Assembly (NCBI RefSeq): GCF_003399625.1
Contig: NZ_NBXA01000007.1
Location: forward strand, 248,001-312,000
DNA: 64,000 nt
Direction: 5' to 3'
Origin: Subtercola boreus
GTDB taxonomy: Bacteria; Actinomycetota; Actinomycetes; Actinomycetales; Microbacteriaceae
The notes under the pieces are model-generated. The model had not been told where the DNA came from, did no database searches, and worked only from the letters and a program-made list of their open reading frames with translations. Position 1 is the stretch's first letter. Each line of letters begins with the position of its first letter. This document shows, one piece after another, positions 62,298 through 64,000 of this stretch. Both the position numbers and the translations under genes were made by a program.

Positions 62298-62993
62298 ATG
62301 GCAGAGCCGAGGAGGAAGAGGCGACGCCGCAGTGAACCTGCCGGGCCGCGTCGGCGCGCCCTGAGATTCCCGGTCGATGCGGCCCTGGTCGAGCGTGCCG
62401 TCGAGGAGGGCGTCTCCCTGTCGCGCACAGCCCTGACGATGGCCACGATGAACCACATCGTCGTCGGGGCGCTGAGGTCGGGCGATCCGTACGACCCGGA
62501 ACAGATCGCCCGGTTCGTCGACGCAGAGCTCCGTGCCCTGGTGCTCGAACAGGCTTCCCTCGCAGCCCACATGCGGAGGCTGATGGCCGAGTTCCCGCCG
62601 AGCTTCCGCAGGTCGACCACGATCAGCGACCACCACCTGCTGGTGCAGCGCCGGGTGGTCTACTCGGCCCTTTCCACAAAGCTCGACCGTCTGCGTCTCG
62701 ACGGCGAGTTCGTGCCCGCCGCGGTCGACTCGTCGAGGCAGTGGGCGTGGTCGGAGCTCAGCCACGCGATCGAGGTGCGGTTGGATGCTGCGGGCGGGCT
62801 CCCCGCGTCCGACCCCGGCTACGCGGCCCACCGCGAGGCGCGCATGCGTGCCGTGCGCGACGTGGACCTTGCCGAACTGGATGCCCGGCTGCCGAGGGCG
62901 CTGTCGTCAAGGGGTACCGAGACCCCGGGCATCCGGAGCAGAGTGGGTCCACCACAGGGTGGAACATCCACCAGCGAAGGAGCAGGCACATGA
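62298..62993 (+). CDS. Hypothetical protein, 231 aa
   Basis: ATG 62298. A very basic N-terminus (MAEPRRKRRRRSEPAGPRRR) leads into a helical domain: VDAALVERAVEEGVSLSRTA, PEQIARFVDAELRALVLEQA, HHLLVQRRVVYSALSTKLDR. The last 30 residues are low complexity. The Lys/Arg-rich start could bind nucleic acid or serve as a membrane-proximal anchor; I do not recognise the family. Its TGA overlaps the next ATG (ATGA). Confidence 0.6.
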   Translation: MAEPRRKRRRRSEPAGPRRRALRFPVDAALVERAVEEGVSLSRTALTMATMNHIVVGALRSGDPYDPEQIARFVDAELRALVLEQASLAAHMRRLMAEFPPSFRRSTTISDHHLLVQRRVVYSALSTKLDRLRLDGEFVPAAVDSSRQWAWSELSHAIEVRLDAAGGLPASDPGYAAHREARMRAVRDVDLAELDARLPRALSSRGTETPGIRSRVGPPQGGTSTSEGAGT

Positions 62994-63517
62994 CTGACAC
63001 CACCACCTCTTCAGACACCTCCGATTCAGGCACCTCCGACGCGGGATCCGGCGTCGAGAAGGTCGCGAAGCTCATCGCGGGTTTCCGATTCGCCATGATG
63101 ACGACCCGGTCCGCCGATGGGAAGCTCGTCGCCCGGCCGCTGACCGTGCAGGACGTCGAATTCGACGGCGACCTCTGGTTCATCGTCGCCCGCGACTCTC
63201 ACGAGATCGCGGAGATCACCGCCGATTCCGTCGTGAATGTCTCGTTCAGCTCGAGTGACACCTGGGTGTCCCTCTCGGGCGTCGCCGAGCAGGTCGACGA
63301 CGATGCGAAGCTGAAGGAACTGTGGAACCCCGCTGTCGATGCGTGGTTCCCGAACGGTCCCGAAGACCCCAATGCGACGCTGGTCAAGGTCGTCAGCGAC
63401 AGCGCCGAGTACTGGGACACCCCGGGCGGCCGGGTCGCGACGGTCTTCAGTCTCCTGAAGTCGAGGATCACAGGCACGCCGTACGACGGCGGCGAGAACG
63501 AGAAGGTCGAGCTGTAA
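62990..63517 (+). CDS. Pyridoxamine 5'-phosphate oxidase-like (general stress 26) protein
   Basis: 175 aa, ATG 62990, overlapping the preceding stop. After a Ser/Thr/Asp-rich N-terminus (TTTSSDTSDSGTSDAGSG) the split-barrel FMN-binding fold follows: IAGFRFAMMTTRSADGKLVA, RPLTVQDVEFDGDLWFIVAR, and VSFSSSDTWVSLSGVAEQVD. The C-terminus (VKVVSDSAEYWDTPGGRVAT) matches the general stress protein 26 group. Flavin or F420 cofactor is likely; substrate unknown. Confidence 0.85.
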   Translation: MTDTTTSSDTSDSGTSDAGSGVEKVAKLIAGFRFAMMTTRSADGKLVARPLTVQDVEFDGDLWFIVARDSHEIAEITADSVVNVSFSSSDTWVSLSGVAEQVDDDAKLKELWNPAVDAWFPNGPEDPNATLVKVVSDSAEYWDTPGGRVATVFSLLKSRITGTPYDGGENEKVEL

Positions 63518-63619
63518 GGCCGGAGCGCCGCGTCGCTCGGGGTCTCGTGCGGCTCCGTGAGACACTGGACGGATGCCGCGTAGAGCCCCGACCGATCGGT
63601 CACTGTCGGCGGCCGGGGC

Positions 63620-63625
63620 TAACGT
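63620..63625 (+). promoter_or_regulatory. -10 box of a leaderless promoter for sbcD
   Basis: TAACGT ends 7 nt before ATG 63633, with the same spacing as the other leaderless genes here. Confidence 0.5.
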
Positions 63626-63632
63626 GCGGCCT

Positions 63633-64000
63633 ATGAAGATCCTGCACACCTCCGACTGGCACATCGGGCGTACCTTCCACACGCATCCGACGCTCGAACA
63701 CTTCGAGATCGTGGCGGCCGCCATGGCCGGTGCCGTGCGGGAGCAGGGTGTCGATGTCGTTGTCGTCGCGGGTGATGTGTTCGACTCGGCGGTACCGTCA
63801 GCCGAGGCCTACGACGTTCTCAGCCGAACCCTCCGGGCCCTCCGGCAGACCGGTGCGACGGTGATCCTCAGCAGCGGCAACCACGACTCCGCCACGCGAC
63901 TCGGTTTCCAGGCCGAGTGGGCGGCGGAGGCAGGCGTGCACGTGCTCACCCGGCACGATCGCCTCGACGTTCCGGTGACGCTCGACGACGAAGCGGGGCC
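63633..64000 (+). CDS. sbcD: Exonuclease SbcD, N-terminal part
   Basis: ATG 63633, open to the right edge (about 122 residues visible). Mre11-type phosphoesterase motifs are clear: HTSDWHIGRTFH (5-16; D and H), VVAGDVFDSAVPSAEAY (about 44-60), and LSSGNHDSATRL (about 78-90). SbcD with SbcC cleaves DNA hairpins and double-strand ends. sbcC lies outside the window. Promoted by a leaderless-type TAACGT box. Confidence 0.9.
   Translation, partial: MKILHTSDWHIGRTFHTHPTLEHFEIVAAAMAGAVREQGVDVVVVAGDVFDSAVPSAEAYDVLSRTLRALRQTGATVILSSGNHDSATRLGFQAEWAAEAGVHVLTRHDRLDVPVTLDDEAG

Overview
The window is high-GC actinobacterial DNA, most like the family Microbacteriaceae. Supports for this are strong GC bias at third codon positions, many GTG starts, many start codons sitting 6-7 nt after a TANNNT box (leaderless transcription), DtxR/IdeR-type iron boxes, a DUF7882-type small protein and an RNase HI with a long C-terminal tail. 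No rRNA, tRNA, CRISPR array or intact insertion sequence was seen. Family names come from recognition of motifs; no database search was run.

Layout. 1-5460 is an accessory, defence-like stretch: the 3' end of a type I restriction HsdR gene, an unknown protein, a large protein joining an RNA polymerase alpha-CTD-like domain to a sigma region 4-like helix-turn-helix, a three-gene cassette around an XRE regulator, and a DUF3800 gene preceded by a strongly structured RNA. 5494-7211 holds an Eis-like acetyltransferase and a small protein. 7208-15209 is a complete leftward potassium operon (a 31-aa membrane ORF, kdpF, A, B, C, D, E). 15441-19096 is a copper-type cluster (membrane protein, YcnI, CopD-CtaG fusion). 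19893-21617 is a DGPF protein plus ECF42-type sigma factor with its predicted target promoter. 21643-30385 carries a repeat patch, a class A penicillin-binding protein and an oligopeptide ABC operon (substrate-binding protein, two permeases, two ATPases).

30474-31628 is a DUF559-type nuclease-like gene flanked by two copies of a 57-bp palindromic repeat; a third copy lies at 54830. 31708-45424 is a mosaic of metabolic and small genes: M19 dipeptidase, DedA protein, sugar isomerase, GlsB protein, deaminase, ABC1 kinase, MmyB-type regulator with divergent SDR, a broken DUF222/HNH gene, RNase HI, hydrolase, dehydrogenase, TfoX-like protein, a frameshifted secreted protein and a VOC protein. 45581-51863 has a RecB-like nuclease/helicase, a YidC paralogue, a SnoaL-like protein and a PfkB-like kinase.

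51914-60869 is a haem and iron region. A rightward htaA-like gene and a DUF916-type gene converge on a leftward hmuT-hmuU-hmuV-surface protein-htaA2 operon, and both units have DtxR-type boxes. HtaA-type surface proteins would bind haem and pass it to HmuT for import by HmuUV. The right edge (60964-64000) has small conserved proteins, a pyridoxamine-phosphate-oxidase-like protein and the start of sbcD.
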